NCBI GenBank assembly: GCA_015501605.1
Contig: JADNRZ010000031.1
Location: 248,001 to 312,000, forward strand
Reading direction: 5' to 3'
DNA from: Panaeolus papilionaceus
Taxonomy: Eukaryota > Basidiomycota > Agaricomycetes > Agaricales
DNA length: 64,000 nt
The position numbers and the translations under genes are program-made. Below, piece by piece: positions 43,347 to 54,043 of this stretch; position 1 is the stretch's first letter, and each line of letters opens with the position of its first letter. Under the pieces are notes generated by a model. The model did not search any database. It worked only from the letters and a program-made list of their open reading frames with translations, and was not told where the DNA came from.

Positions 43347-46300
43347 CGGAACTCGACTCTCATCGGCTTTATCACCGCCGCTATCCACCAAATTCCATTC
43401 CCTTCTCCTTTCGTTCTCAATCCTATCTCATCATCATCAGCATCGTTGTCGTCTGACTAGTCTCAGACGCTACTCTCCTTTGAATAATAAACAGTCTGTC
43501 ATCGTAACACCGACGGCGGCGACGACACCTTTACTACCGCTCGTTCATTTGTGTTCTGCATCATGTCCGCAGGTTACATCTCCTGCTGTATATTCCCACT
43601 GCAGCAGATGGTCTTGTCGGTCAGAACCCACGTCAATGCACTCTCTTCAAAGCAAGTCAGTTCACCGCAGGTGCATTTTTCGCGCCTTATCATCCTTGGC
43701 ACGCCACCAACCCATCTTGCTTCTGTGATTGTGATGGGAAAGAGTCAGCTATTATCGGTTCATCGAAGGCTGCAAAAAGGCGCGTTCCTTGTTCTTTTTA
43801 TGAGCAAAAGGTGAGTTGGCATCAAATGACTACGTGCTATTGGGGTTGGATGGGTCTGAGTTATCCATGCCATGTCTTTTGGCGCTGGAAACAACGGAGA
43901 AGGCCCTAGTACTGCCTGGGTATGCATACGCAAAGGTTAGAACCAGAGTTGACAAAGGTTGGTAAGCGTGAGCTGCCACAAGGCTAACCCCGACTTTATC
44001 TATATCCCACCCTGGAGGGGTTAATTCACCCGCAGGGGACTCGCAGCCTGAGGGGACTCAGCTGTTCAAATTATACTCGAATATGCGGGTATAACTGCTT
44101 TGCCAACACGTTATCGTAGCTATACTATCTACGTAACGATTGTCTCTCGTCATCGTCGATTTGACCGCACTATTGGTTCGTGGTCGTAGAGCTTACTAGG
44201 TACGATTCAAGATGTATATAAGATTTTTGTCTCACCAGCGTTTAATTTCGGAGGTTTTGCTCCGAACCTACCCATCACGCTCTGAGTGAGGATATTTGTT
44301 GGTGTTTGAAACCAAAGTTAAGCCAACATCATCTTGATTCCGAACCACCTTCATCGACACTCCTGGGACCACTCTCCCTTGCTTTCTCTTCCTTATGGCA
44401 ATATTCTGAGATATAATGGCATTTTGGAGTATGTAAGAACTTTGCTTCTGGATCACACGGAACGGAATACTCAGGTTGCTAGGGCGATTAACGATGAACT
44501 AGGGATTCCTCCCATCCTCCCGCTAACACGCACTTCAGGCCCATACATCTAGCAGCTAGCAGTGGCTCTCTTGCATTATGCACTGAGTCGACATGGCTGA
44601 CGCTAAGTTGCCGAATAGATTGCTGAGGAGGTGTGACATGTTGGGGTATGTATGTACACAAGTGAGTCTGATGCCACTCGTTTCCTCCGTTTGCGTGTTC
44701 TAACCTAATGTTTGCTCTACAGTGTATTTAGCGAGACGAATATCACGTCCTTTGCTTAATGTCTCTTGATGCAAGTTTTGTCCCATTCATTGTCGTAGTT
44801 CCACCTCTCCATTCTCCCTCTGGAATTATCAAATCATATCACCACGCGCCTTTGGATCTTTCGACTCATTGCCGCACCTCCTCTCATGCAAACATGTATA
44901 CCTCCCCCTTCTCGATCAGGCCTGTCTTTCGGTCTGGACTTAGACGAGGGGATTGGTTTTAAAGAGGATTTATTGCTCTCTCACTGGCAATATAACCCAC
45001 CCGTGTTCAGGTCTTCACGATCCTACAATCTCTGACTGTACCACCGACAATGTCAATCTCACTGCAATTATCACCTGAGTGACGATGATCTGGAATCATT
45101 TTCAATCTCACATTACCATATGGGCCGTCGCCTTGAGCGTTTTCTGCAAAAACGATCTTCAAATCTGTAGGCACACCGACAGGTCCACAAGCTGGATGTC
45201 CACTTGCGACATATTCACTCCTCCCTCTCGTTAGACGACAACAACACTCCTCACTCCCAAGTTTAAAGCAGCGCTAACATATCAAGGTCATCATCTTGAT
45301 CCTCCGCCCGCTCTAGGTATTTTTTATCGCTCGGAAATCGTCGTTGGCTGGAGGTCGTTGGCCAGCCGGACACACTGCAGGGTTAGGGTTGGTGGGGGGT
45401 CTGATGATGTTGAACGTTGGTGGTGAGGTTGAGACAATGGACGCAATGGTGGTTGAGGGGAGGTGGGGAGGAAATGCGAATTGAGCAACACTATGCGGGT
45501 AGAGGATGAAATGATCGCAATGCCCACTTGTGCATCTCGCCAATCCCTTGAGCATCTCCGTGTCTTCAAAACGTTATCCATCCAACTTATCGGAGATGGA
45601 TTGTGCTGCGCATAGGGTGTGTATTCTGCCCCTGTAAATCAAGATCTCGAGCTTTTATTTGGGTCATTCTGGTGACTCAGGAGATTAAATTTTGTTGGTT
45701 TTTGAATCGGGATTGTGGATTGAAGGGAGCGCGATGCAGGACCAGCGCGATGGGGTGGATGGACTCCGTTGATGTCGGTGCTGAGGGTAAGGGGGCCTGG
45801 ATGGTGAGTAACGGATGAGTGACCCTCTGGTGGCGCTGAAAGTAGATGATAATCTACGGGTGGAGTCGCGGTTGGGAACAGTGGTTATGCTCAGCGCTCA
45901 TCACATCACGTCCTCAATCAGTACATCTCATTTTTTACTATACCCGTTACATCGTGCTTATCTGGCGGTCATACTCCCGTAGCTTTTAACCACGCAACCG
46001 CCTCACTCCTTCGCTCACTCCCTGATCGTCACACGCGAATTCCTCCTGTTTTGCGGTTCCATTATGTCTCCTCCAGCTCTATCACCCGACATCGTCTGGA
46101 ATTGTCGTTGATCTCTCAATGACAACTATTTCTTCAGCTTCAACCCTCATCTTAGATCCACCAGCTCGTTTGAACCAACTTGAACCACAGCGCAACCATA
46201 GCCCTCCCACCCAGCGCCAAAAAATCGTTGACACCTTCCGATCGGCACCATCGGAAATGACGCTCTACGGAGTACTGCGCACATTGAATACCATCGCCAA

Positions 46301-46764
46301 CTCGGATTTCAGCTCCAACTGTTCATGAGCACTGGTATCTGGAATGTTGTGACACACACATCTGCGTTTATCCCGCTGTTTCCCTTTTTATTATTATTGA
46401 ATACCTCGCTTTCACTTCATTTTAAACGAAAGCCACCAGCACTCCTGGGTAATTTTTGTCATCGTCTACATTCGAATGGAGCATCTGCGTCACCTGCGCA
46501 TAGCGTTCAGCTCTTCATGCATCTAGTGCTCGTCCTTGCAATCCACTGCCGCATTGACGGAAATAGTAAGATTTATAAATTCATTTGAACTTCTACAGAA
46601 GGGGTTTTATATGGACGAGATGAGAAGAATGGCAATGAGAGCGTAATATGAATTTGGCCAGTAGAAGATATGATGAGAATGGAGGATAACACAAGGGAAA
46701 CAGTGAACTGTGAGGAGAATGAGCTGCTGTGATGACGCCAATGATACAGAGGACGTACGGGCGC
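43347..46764. other. No gene recognised
   Basis: About 3.4 kb with only short overlapping frames on both strands. I see no family motif, no RNA gene and no repeat ends. Confidence 0.4.
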
Positions 46765-48098
46765 TCAAGCCTTTGGCTTAAACCATTTACTTCCACGGCG
46801 CTTAGCACTGCGGACCAATCCAGTGAGGTGATACCGAAGAATAAAGATTCGCATGAATGTTGTGTTTGGAATGTATGTTCCCAGTAAGGACTTGAGAAGA
46901 CGATAATGGGCGTCCTCAAATCCTGGTGGCGGAAATGCTGGGAGGAGAAACTCTTTGGCGAATTTTGTCAATGTTTCTTCGTTCTCCAAATGAGTACTTT
47001 CAAGGAGAGCCTTCAGTTCAAGATTCTTTTGTACCTCTGGATGGGCCAGGTCAGCCTGGATCATTTGCTTCCGCTGGAGAGCACCCTCAATGCGCTCATG
47101 CAAATCCCGGTAGATGCATGCATTATAGGCTTCTACATTGATTTCGGATGAGCCGTTATTGTCGACCGACTGGAGTTGCTTGTCCAATATGTTCAAGGCG
47201 GAGCTTCTGGTGTTGATAAATTGTTCAATTGTTGCACCATTGTCAATAAATACCTGTGTAATATGTGTAAGTATCAATATAATGTGGGTGGTATATCATT
47301 AAGACTGGAGCCAAATGCCTTGAAAATATCATCTCTGAGCTGTTCATAACTGGCCTCGGCCCGTTGGCGCGCACGCTCAGTATACAGTTTATCCCACATA
47401 GTCGTTACGATAGTGAAAGCTGGGCGACCTTTGGAAGGTTGAACCAGTGCGGTTAGCAAATCAATGGTTCTGCGCTTGGTACCAGGCATCCGTGTCTCAG
47501 TGATGGGGGTCATGAAAAGTATTTTCCCAGGGTTCGTATTCCTAGAATGAGCTTCAAAAAGGCCAGATCACATTTAATATTTCCAGGAGCACGCACCCAG
47601 AACGCAGGGCCGGTTGAAGCTCTTTGGAAACAGCTCCCAAAGTATATAGAACGCCCACATTGGAAAGCTTGGGATCAGAAAATCCGGGTGTATCGATGAG
47701 GTAGATTGGCCTGTCGTTTCCGATTCCTCTGAATTGGAACAGAACATTAACGAGCCTGTACATGGATACCTTTTGCGTGAATCCAGCTAGTTGGTCCTTT
47801 GATATACCCAAGTCCTGAAAATCCCCAGCTAGCGCTTGAATAAACTTCCATATGTATTGTCACCTCAGATGATAAGTACTGGTAATGTGGAAGCACATAT
47901 CACTCTACTTACGCGACTTTTCCCACCGCCTGTAGGCCCCACTAGTCTAGTACCAAGGACAGTGTTTCAGCTAATGCGATAACATTGTTGACAAGAAACC
48001 CACATATATAAACAGGCGTCTTCTGGCAGTTCCCCGGTCACAAGTTCGACGGAAATGTCGCCCATGATTTTCAGTGTGGTATACTCGGGAATGCTCAT
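46765..48098 (-). pseudogene. GTPase-B: P-loop GTPase with a frameshift in exon 4
   Basis: Exons (minus): 48098-48004, 47946-47913, 47844-47597, 47541-46765. Exon 1 (95 nt) and exon 2 (34 nt) have exactly the GTPase-A lengths. Exon 1 reads MSIPEYTTLKIMGDISVE and exon 2 LVGPTGGGKSR. Exon 3 has YLIDTPGFSDPK. Exon 4 has TPITETRMPGTKRRTID, TIVTTMWDKL (best G4-like copy) and YRLLKSLLGTYIPN near the end. The exon 4 frame changes at about 47277, between KAFGSSL and FIDNGATIEQF. A 52-nt intron there would have a GTCTTA donor but does not restore phase. It may be a recent pseudogene or a sequence error. It is the closest relative of GTPase-A. The CACTA element begins 382 bp upstream of its start. Confidence 0.75.
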
Positions 48099-48480
48099 GT
48101 CACCTGGTAGGTGGACAGTAATTTGCCACAGAAGGATGCTATGATGAGATATGATGATGGTTGTAAGTGAGAAAGGGAATCTTTGTTGTTGCAATGCCAG
48201 AGTATGTGCGTGGCATTGGAACTCGCATTGATCTAACCGACTCACGTGATACAAGGCGGAACTCGTCGTTCAGTACTATAAATATGGGAATACTAAGAAT
48301 AAGAAATGTGCATGTATGGTGCATGGAGGATGTGTGACGCTTCATACTTACGGGGGCGCAGGCGACGACATGAAGAAGTTGGGCACCTTGATTTTTCGAT
48401 GGTTTTCGTGGGCAACTACTCAGTCTCAGGCCTAGTGCCCGTCGGGATGACGTTGGTCTGACCTGCAGAATATCTCAGAC

Positions 48481-48507
48481 CACTGTGAACCCAGCTGAGG
48501 GGTTATT
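48481..48507 (+). repeat. Left terminal inverted repeat of the CACTA element
   Basis: CACTGTGAACCCAGCTGA then GGGGTTATT; 26 of 27 bases match the complement of the right end. Preceded by the GAC duplication at 48478-48480. Confidence 0.9.
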
Positions 48508-48926
48508 GACCCTCTTGAGCAGGGCAGACCCCCAAAAGCCACCCTAGAGCGGGGGTGGTGAAAAGGGGGTTTAGGGGAGGAATTATCAAAACCCTCCCGG
48601 AGTAAGGAATTCACAACACCGTATTCCAGGGGTTCTTCGTTCCTCTTTTTTTGTGAGGGATTTACTTACGGGCGTTCCAAGGGGTCTAGTGGAGGAATCA
48701 TAAGACTCACCAGAACGCATTGAGCCCCCGTCGAAAAGAGGATTAACCCATGTAGAAAACACAGATTCTGTGTATAAGTCGAGCTCATTCCAGTCCAACG
48801 AATGCATCATATCTGAGATCCAGTGTAAAATTCCATGAAATAGAAATAGGGATAAATTATATAACTAGATTCAGCAGACAAAATAATACAATTCCGAACA
48901 CGAATAAATATAAGAGAAAGATGTAG
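48508..48926. other. Left subterminal region of the CACTA element
   Basis: No gene. The region is rich in G runs, with near-repeats of CCCTC / GAGGG words that are also common just inside the right end (about 59940-60066), as expected for subterminal transposase-binding DNA; this is not proven. Confidence 0.4.
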
Positions 48927-51900
48927 TTAAGCCTCCTGGTCCCGGGAGCGATCAACAAATGTCCATTGCGCTCTGTCCCAAACACGACCTACAAGGCACT
49001 GAATGGTGGAAAGATCGATAATGTCCTTACGGCCCAGCTCTTTATAAGTCGTGAGCTTCTTGTTGCCATTGACCTCAGCACAAAGCTGAACAAGCGCCAA
49101 GATGACCCTCTGGTTGCGGCGGATATTGAGTGTAGGATTTTGCGGTACATCAAGAATTATAATCCGTAGAAGCCGGCCAAAGTACGTATGCTCCTCAAAT
49201 TCGGGGGGAGCTGAGCGGATGTGTGCTTTGCTATCCGTGGTTTGGATATACTGAAAGATATTAGTACTCTGACCACTAATCAGGTCCCAAATCAAGTGCT
49301 CACCTTAATAAATGTAGAATCACGAGTATCTTCACGTTCCCGGACAAGTTCCCGGGCTGTGATTAAGTCGCCCTCCTTTCCAATGAGAACTCGGCCGTAT
49401 TGCAACACGGCATCGTTCAACGGTAGGTGTTTTTGGAACATACCTTTTGTAGCCTTCCTGAGGCCGCTGACCCAATAACGTGTGACGAAGGACGTCCAAA
49501 TAAGTGATTTGATGTCGTCGGGGAGTATCTCACATTGCTCAGGAGATAATAAACGGAATTTTTTGTCTGAGTGAAGTAAAACGAGTATTAATTTCGTCAA
49601 TACATTAGATTTAATCATGACTCACAGTCTCGTTGCGAGTCGCGGTATAACACCGTTCTCTTCTTGTTCCGAGACCCCAAATCCAGATCCTTTTCCGCAT
49701 CATAGATTAGCCGAATCTGGTCAAGTTGAGCAACGGCGGTGACGAAGTTACTGATAACCGTATATGGGAAGCGGCAGCTGCGAATTGCGGGAAGCAAAAA
49801 GTTACAATGCCTTTCCATCGGAAAGGCCCAATACCCCCCGGCGGGCCTGCAACACGAATACCCCAAGCAATGTGAAGGAGGGCGTGGATGGTCAGGGGGC
49901 ATGCAGAGAGCCTGGCTGTGTCGTGTCGGTAATAAAGTCTAATCATGCCAAGTGTTAGATATCATAGAACAGTGCAGTTTTGGAAGGTTACATACCTTTC
50001 ATAGTCAATGACCCACTTTTGAAATCCCGTCTCCAGTTGCGACACCTTGGCAAGAGTAATTTCATGATCGAGACAGAGCTTCAAGAGATCAACGAGATCC
50101 ATGAAGTGCTTGTAGTATCTCGGTTGTTCCCATTGGCCCTGAAGAACGATCGGAGCAATGAAAAGGGTCCAGTTAGAGTACATTTCAGCAGTCATGAAGT
50201 ACTGTTGATTTGCGATGTTGGGTACTGGAGCTCCAAACGCTGAAGGAATTGCACGTGCACATTTCGCTGTGGATTCGCCCACGTCCTTCCAGATGTGTGG
50301 GGCAATAACATAGGGCATGTTGCTGTGATCCAGGCCTTTAAACTCGCCAGTCCAGAAGAGAATAAGATTGGGAATGAGGTTTTCCCAAATAAGATGCATG
50401 AAATCGAAGGGGAAGGATGTTGGAAAAGATATTGAGGAGAGACTGGAAAGAAGGGGTGTCCCTTTGACGCCGTATTCCTTCGCGAGGTTGTTACGTTCCG
50501 TTTTAGTCCTTGCTTGTTCCACAGCAGTTGCCTGCTCCAAAAATTGTGTATGTGTGTGTATGGGTAAGGTTGATGCGTTGTAATTTGTAGAATTTGGGAT
50601 CCCATCCCGACAGAGGGGGACATAGTTGACACGTCCCCCTCCCGTCACACCTTTGATAAGGCAGACTTGGCATGGCGCAATACCGTTTTTCCCCTTTGTG
50701 CGGGTAATCAAGGACATTGCTGGTATGTTGCCAAACCCAAAGAGAAGATAGACATGGAGGTCGAAAATCTCCTGTTGAAGCCCATCGAAAGCCTCTATCC
50801 CCGCCTCCAGTTCGAGGAGTTCCTGCGCTAGAGGCCAGAAGAAGGAGTCCCAGTCCTGGGGCTTCTTTGGTCCAGGCACCGTACCTATATGGATTATGTA
50901 CTGTTTAAGCATGCGTAGTGTTGGGGGGAGGTTGTAATTCAAGAGGATGATAGGCCAGCAGGTCTTCTTGCGGCGTCGATGTGGACCAAACCCGTCGGTT
51001 GATAGCCCAAGAGCGATATCACGGGGGTCAGAAAAGAAGTTGAAGTCTTGATTGGGAACTGGGGTTTCGCAGAGGCGCTTGTAATGGCTACCGTCGAAGA
51101 CGTCGCGGATGATGCCAGGTTGGGGTTTATACTCGCCGCGATACTGCATTTTGGAGGCAAATGAACCATTAGCAACCATAGCGGTTAGACGAGGGATAAG
51201 GGGTATGTACTCGAAGTACTTCCAGGGCTTGTTTCGCGAAGAAAACCGGGGTTCCTTACAATGGGGGCACTGTTCAAGGTCTGCAAAAGGACCAACGAAA
51301 CAGACACAACTGTTGATGCAACAGCTGTACTGCACTGACTGAAACCCAGAGATCTGGCGAGCATGTTTCTTGGTCATCTTGAGACTCAGTTGGGGGCCCT
51401 TGGGGAATGTCTTTGAGAGCCGTTTGAAGGTCTGCTCTGTGAGGTGATCTTCGGTCTTGAGTGTGAAGGTACGCAAGATGTCCAAATCGTCCTCAGTCAA
51501 GGAATGAGCTTGAGCAGCTAGTTAAAGGGTTAGAATCACGAGTGAGTCATTTCAGGTAGGTGAAACATACACTGGATTCTTGCTTGAGCAGCGCTTGCCG
51601 CCTCTCGTCGCGCAGCAAATGCTGCAGCTGCCATCACATTTGTGTTATCCTCGTCCTCTTGCTCCCGTTCCTCGTCGTTCTCATCTTGACCCTCATCGTT
51701 CTCGTCCTCGTCCTCGTCCTCACCATCCCCTTCTTCGTCCTCTTCATCTTCACCACCATCATCTGATAATAGCTCCGGAAGCTCCTCCTCCTCCTCCTCC
51801 TCCTCCTCCTCCTTGACTCCCTCCTCCTCATCCTCACTGGGATGGTCAGCAATGAATGGGCCCAGAGTCGCATGCCAAGCCCAACGCTCTGCTTGAGCAG

Positions 51901-52267
51901 CGGCAAGCCTCTTCGAAAATCGACGAATGGGAACCTCTTGCTCAAACACACCCATTTGTAGAGCATCATCGCTTGCTGGATTTTCCATGGGATCATCTTG
52001 GTCTGAACAGTGCCGGGATTCTGAGCGGTGTCGTTTCCGAGACTCTGGAGCGCTTTCATTGGGTATGGAGTCACGCCAGCAAGAGCGTTTGGGGCATTCA
52101 GAAAAACTGTTGCCTTCATCCAGTAGGATGTTTGGATCGTTGGAGTTGCTGGAGGCTAAGCGCAGGGCTTTTAGGCGTACGGATCCACCACCTCTGTCAT
52201 GGGAGCGCTTGGTGGCGCGGGAGATCCACTCACTGCAGCAGGTACACCAAACAGGGGGGTCGGTCAT
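48927..52267 (-). pseudogene. Plavaka-type CACTA transposase gene (five exons, one frameshift)
   Basis: Exons (minus): 52267-51571, 51517-49996, 49940-49626, 49566-49304, 49250-48927, about 1,040 codons. Exon 1 starts MTDPPVWCTCCSEWISRATK (C-x2-C...H, zinc-finger-like) and has a long Glu/Asp tract. Exon 2 has a second cysteine cluster (CCINSCVCF...CPHCKEP) and the catalytic core: LSTDGFGPHRRRKK (first Asp), WPIILLNYNLPPTLR and FDFMHLIWENL (second Asp). Exons 3-5 match the 17.7-18.6-kb relic. At the six-C run 49834-49839 one base is missing relative to that relic (GPVWAYWAYPMER), breaking the frame. It would cut and move the element. It is transcribed away from the TGACACGAAGTCA array. Confidence 0.85.
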
Positions 52268-52711
52268 AGCAATGATTCAGGATATGCAGAAAAGAGTAGA
52301 TAGAGATGCAGAGGTTAGATGGGGAGGAGTAACTGGATAACTGGGGTATAAATACCTTAATTTTGGCTGTTCTTGGGTGGCACATTGGTAGTTCTAGGGC
52401 AGCAATAGGGCGATAATTTGGCAAAGTCGGCGAATGTTAGGATGTAGCGCAGTATTAGCGGTTCTTGGGGCTATGTTGGTGGCTCCTCGGTGTATGTTGG
52501 TAGTTCTTCGGGGTATGGTGGTAATTCGAGTGCATTGAGGAATGAATTGGTGAGTACATTGGAAGTTTAAGGGTGATATGTCGGCGGTTCTTGAGGTCAA
52601 TGTGGGTTGTTTCTGAGTCGAAATGAGGCGATAATCTGGTATGTAGACCGTAAGTCTATATTGGTATCTTGCTGGTGACAGGTAGGCCAGCAGCATCAGG
52701 ATATGTAACAG

Positions 52712-53164
52712 TCAACACGAAGTTGGCGTTGTGCATACCGAGACAACCTGGAAGACTTGGTTGACACGAAGTCAAAAGTCCATGCTTAGATTGCAGATGA
52801 CACGAAGTCAAACTGCTCAACCCAGCTGGGATAATCTCGCTTTATTAAATGAATAATATGTAAACCAGAGGCATCTGATTAATCACTCACTCAAATCAAG
52901 TAGACGAAGATACCACCATAGCCGGTAATTTGCCAGAGAGAAGCAAAAGCAAGTGTTTATCAAAGGGCTGGAGGTTTCCCAAGTTATAGAAGATTCTAAG
53001 ATGCAGACAGGTAAAAGGTATCAATGAATAACAACGATGAAAATGACACGAAGTCAAGGTATCGCAACCAGACCAGAATGACGCGAAGTCATAGGGATCT
53101 GTGTCACAACTAGACCATAATGACGCGAAGTCAAGGTCTAAGAGGCTAGAATGACACGAAGTCA
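52712..53164 (+). promoter_or_regulatory. Array of TGAC(A/G)CGAAGTCA sites, left half
   Basis: Six exact copies start at 52762, 52798, 53044, 53079, 53121 and 53152, with a degenerate one at 52712. The site is an imperfect inverted repeat, TGAC-N5-GTCA. All copies point the same way on the plus strand, so toward the transposase gene they read TGACTTCGTGTCA. They lie about 450-900 bp upstream of its ATG. The gap to that ATG (52268-52711) has no gene; words such as GGTAGTTCTTGGGG recur there. Confidence 0.8.
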
Positions 53165-53597
53165 GATTCTAGAACAGACATAGCAGTCGACTGAGGTGGA
53201 GGCACTGAGGGGAGAGCAAAGCGAGAGAGGAGACTTGAACGATGACGGGAGACTCAAGAGTTGAACAAACGAACTCCGTGATGTGATGGTGTGACACGTT
53301 ATATCACACGTGACTGTGTGGTTGGTTTGTGTGACGTTCGCGTGAAGTCCTACACACACCTACCATCAACACCACTGGAACTTCGCCTCCCCCTGCTCTC
53401 TTCGTCCACAGCTTCTGGCAGTTGAAAGCAACATAGGTGCTCAAGGTATGTCAACTACCTTCAATGCATGTAAAAGGTGAACCCTGATGACTGCTTACTA
53501 GGACACAATCATCAAGATTTACACCTTGGTGAGCCATCGTTCGGATGACAACCACCATGCCACCATACCAGCGATCGCAATTCCCATCCCATTGAGC

Positions 53598-53815
53598 TGA
53601 CTTCGCGTCACTCTGAGTCAAAGCTCAGGAATGACTTCGCGTCATCTTCTTGACTTTGATTTTTGCAAGCTTTGACTTCGTGTCATTGTGCTTGCAATGG
53701 GCTTCCTACCGGCCAGTTGCACTGAGTCGACTTTGCGTCACTCAGATTCAAAGCTCAAGAATGACTTCGTGTCATCTCTTTGACTTTGGGTATCGCAAGC
53801 CTTGACTTCGTGTCA
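53598..53815 (-). promoter_or_regulatory. Array of TGACTTCG(C/T)GTCA sites, right half
   Basis: Five exact copies start at 53598, 53632, 53673, 53762 and 53803, plus a degenerate one at 53727. All are in the opposite orientation to the left half. They lie in a tandem duplication with a period of about 129 bp (53598-53726, 53727-53850). The array is about 230-450 bp upstream of the plus-strand ATG at 54044, so each divergent gene sees the site in the same orientation. The 430 bp between the halves has no gene. Confidence 0.8.
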
Positions 53816-54043
53816 TGATGCTTGCAATGGGGACTTACCAGTGGGTTCACGACTCTGTCGTCCCCTCAGCATCACCCCTCAAGACACCCGCTATTATGAT
53901 TTGCGACATCTCCACCCAGCGCAGGCATCGGTTTACGCAGGCTCTAATTAGGATCGTCTTTTCACAGGTTTTTGTGAGTATGTCAAACTGTATCTTGATT
54001 ATTATGCTTAATTCCTTTAGACATCAGACCTTTCAAGATCGCA

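Noticed and set aside
47225..47290. A fifth exon and 52-nt intron in GTPase-B that would make it intact
   Set aside because: The only possible donor (GTCTTA) with the CACAG acceptor leaves the wrong phase, so a frameshift is the simpler reading.
48400..48926. Copies of the TGACACGAAGTCA site near the element ends
   Set aside because: I looked for them as classic subterminal repeats and found none; the arrays are confined to the centre.
51536..51850. Plus-strand Pro/His-rich frames over the (CTC)n tract
   Set aside because: They are the antisense of the acidic Glu/Asp region of transposase exon 1.
52712..53815. CRISPR-like array
   Set aside because: Repeats are 13 bp, irregularly spaced, in two orientations, and this is a eukaryotic genome.
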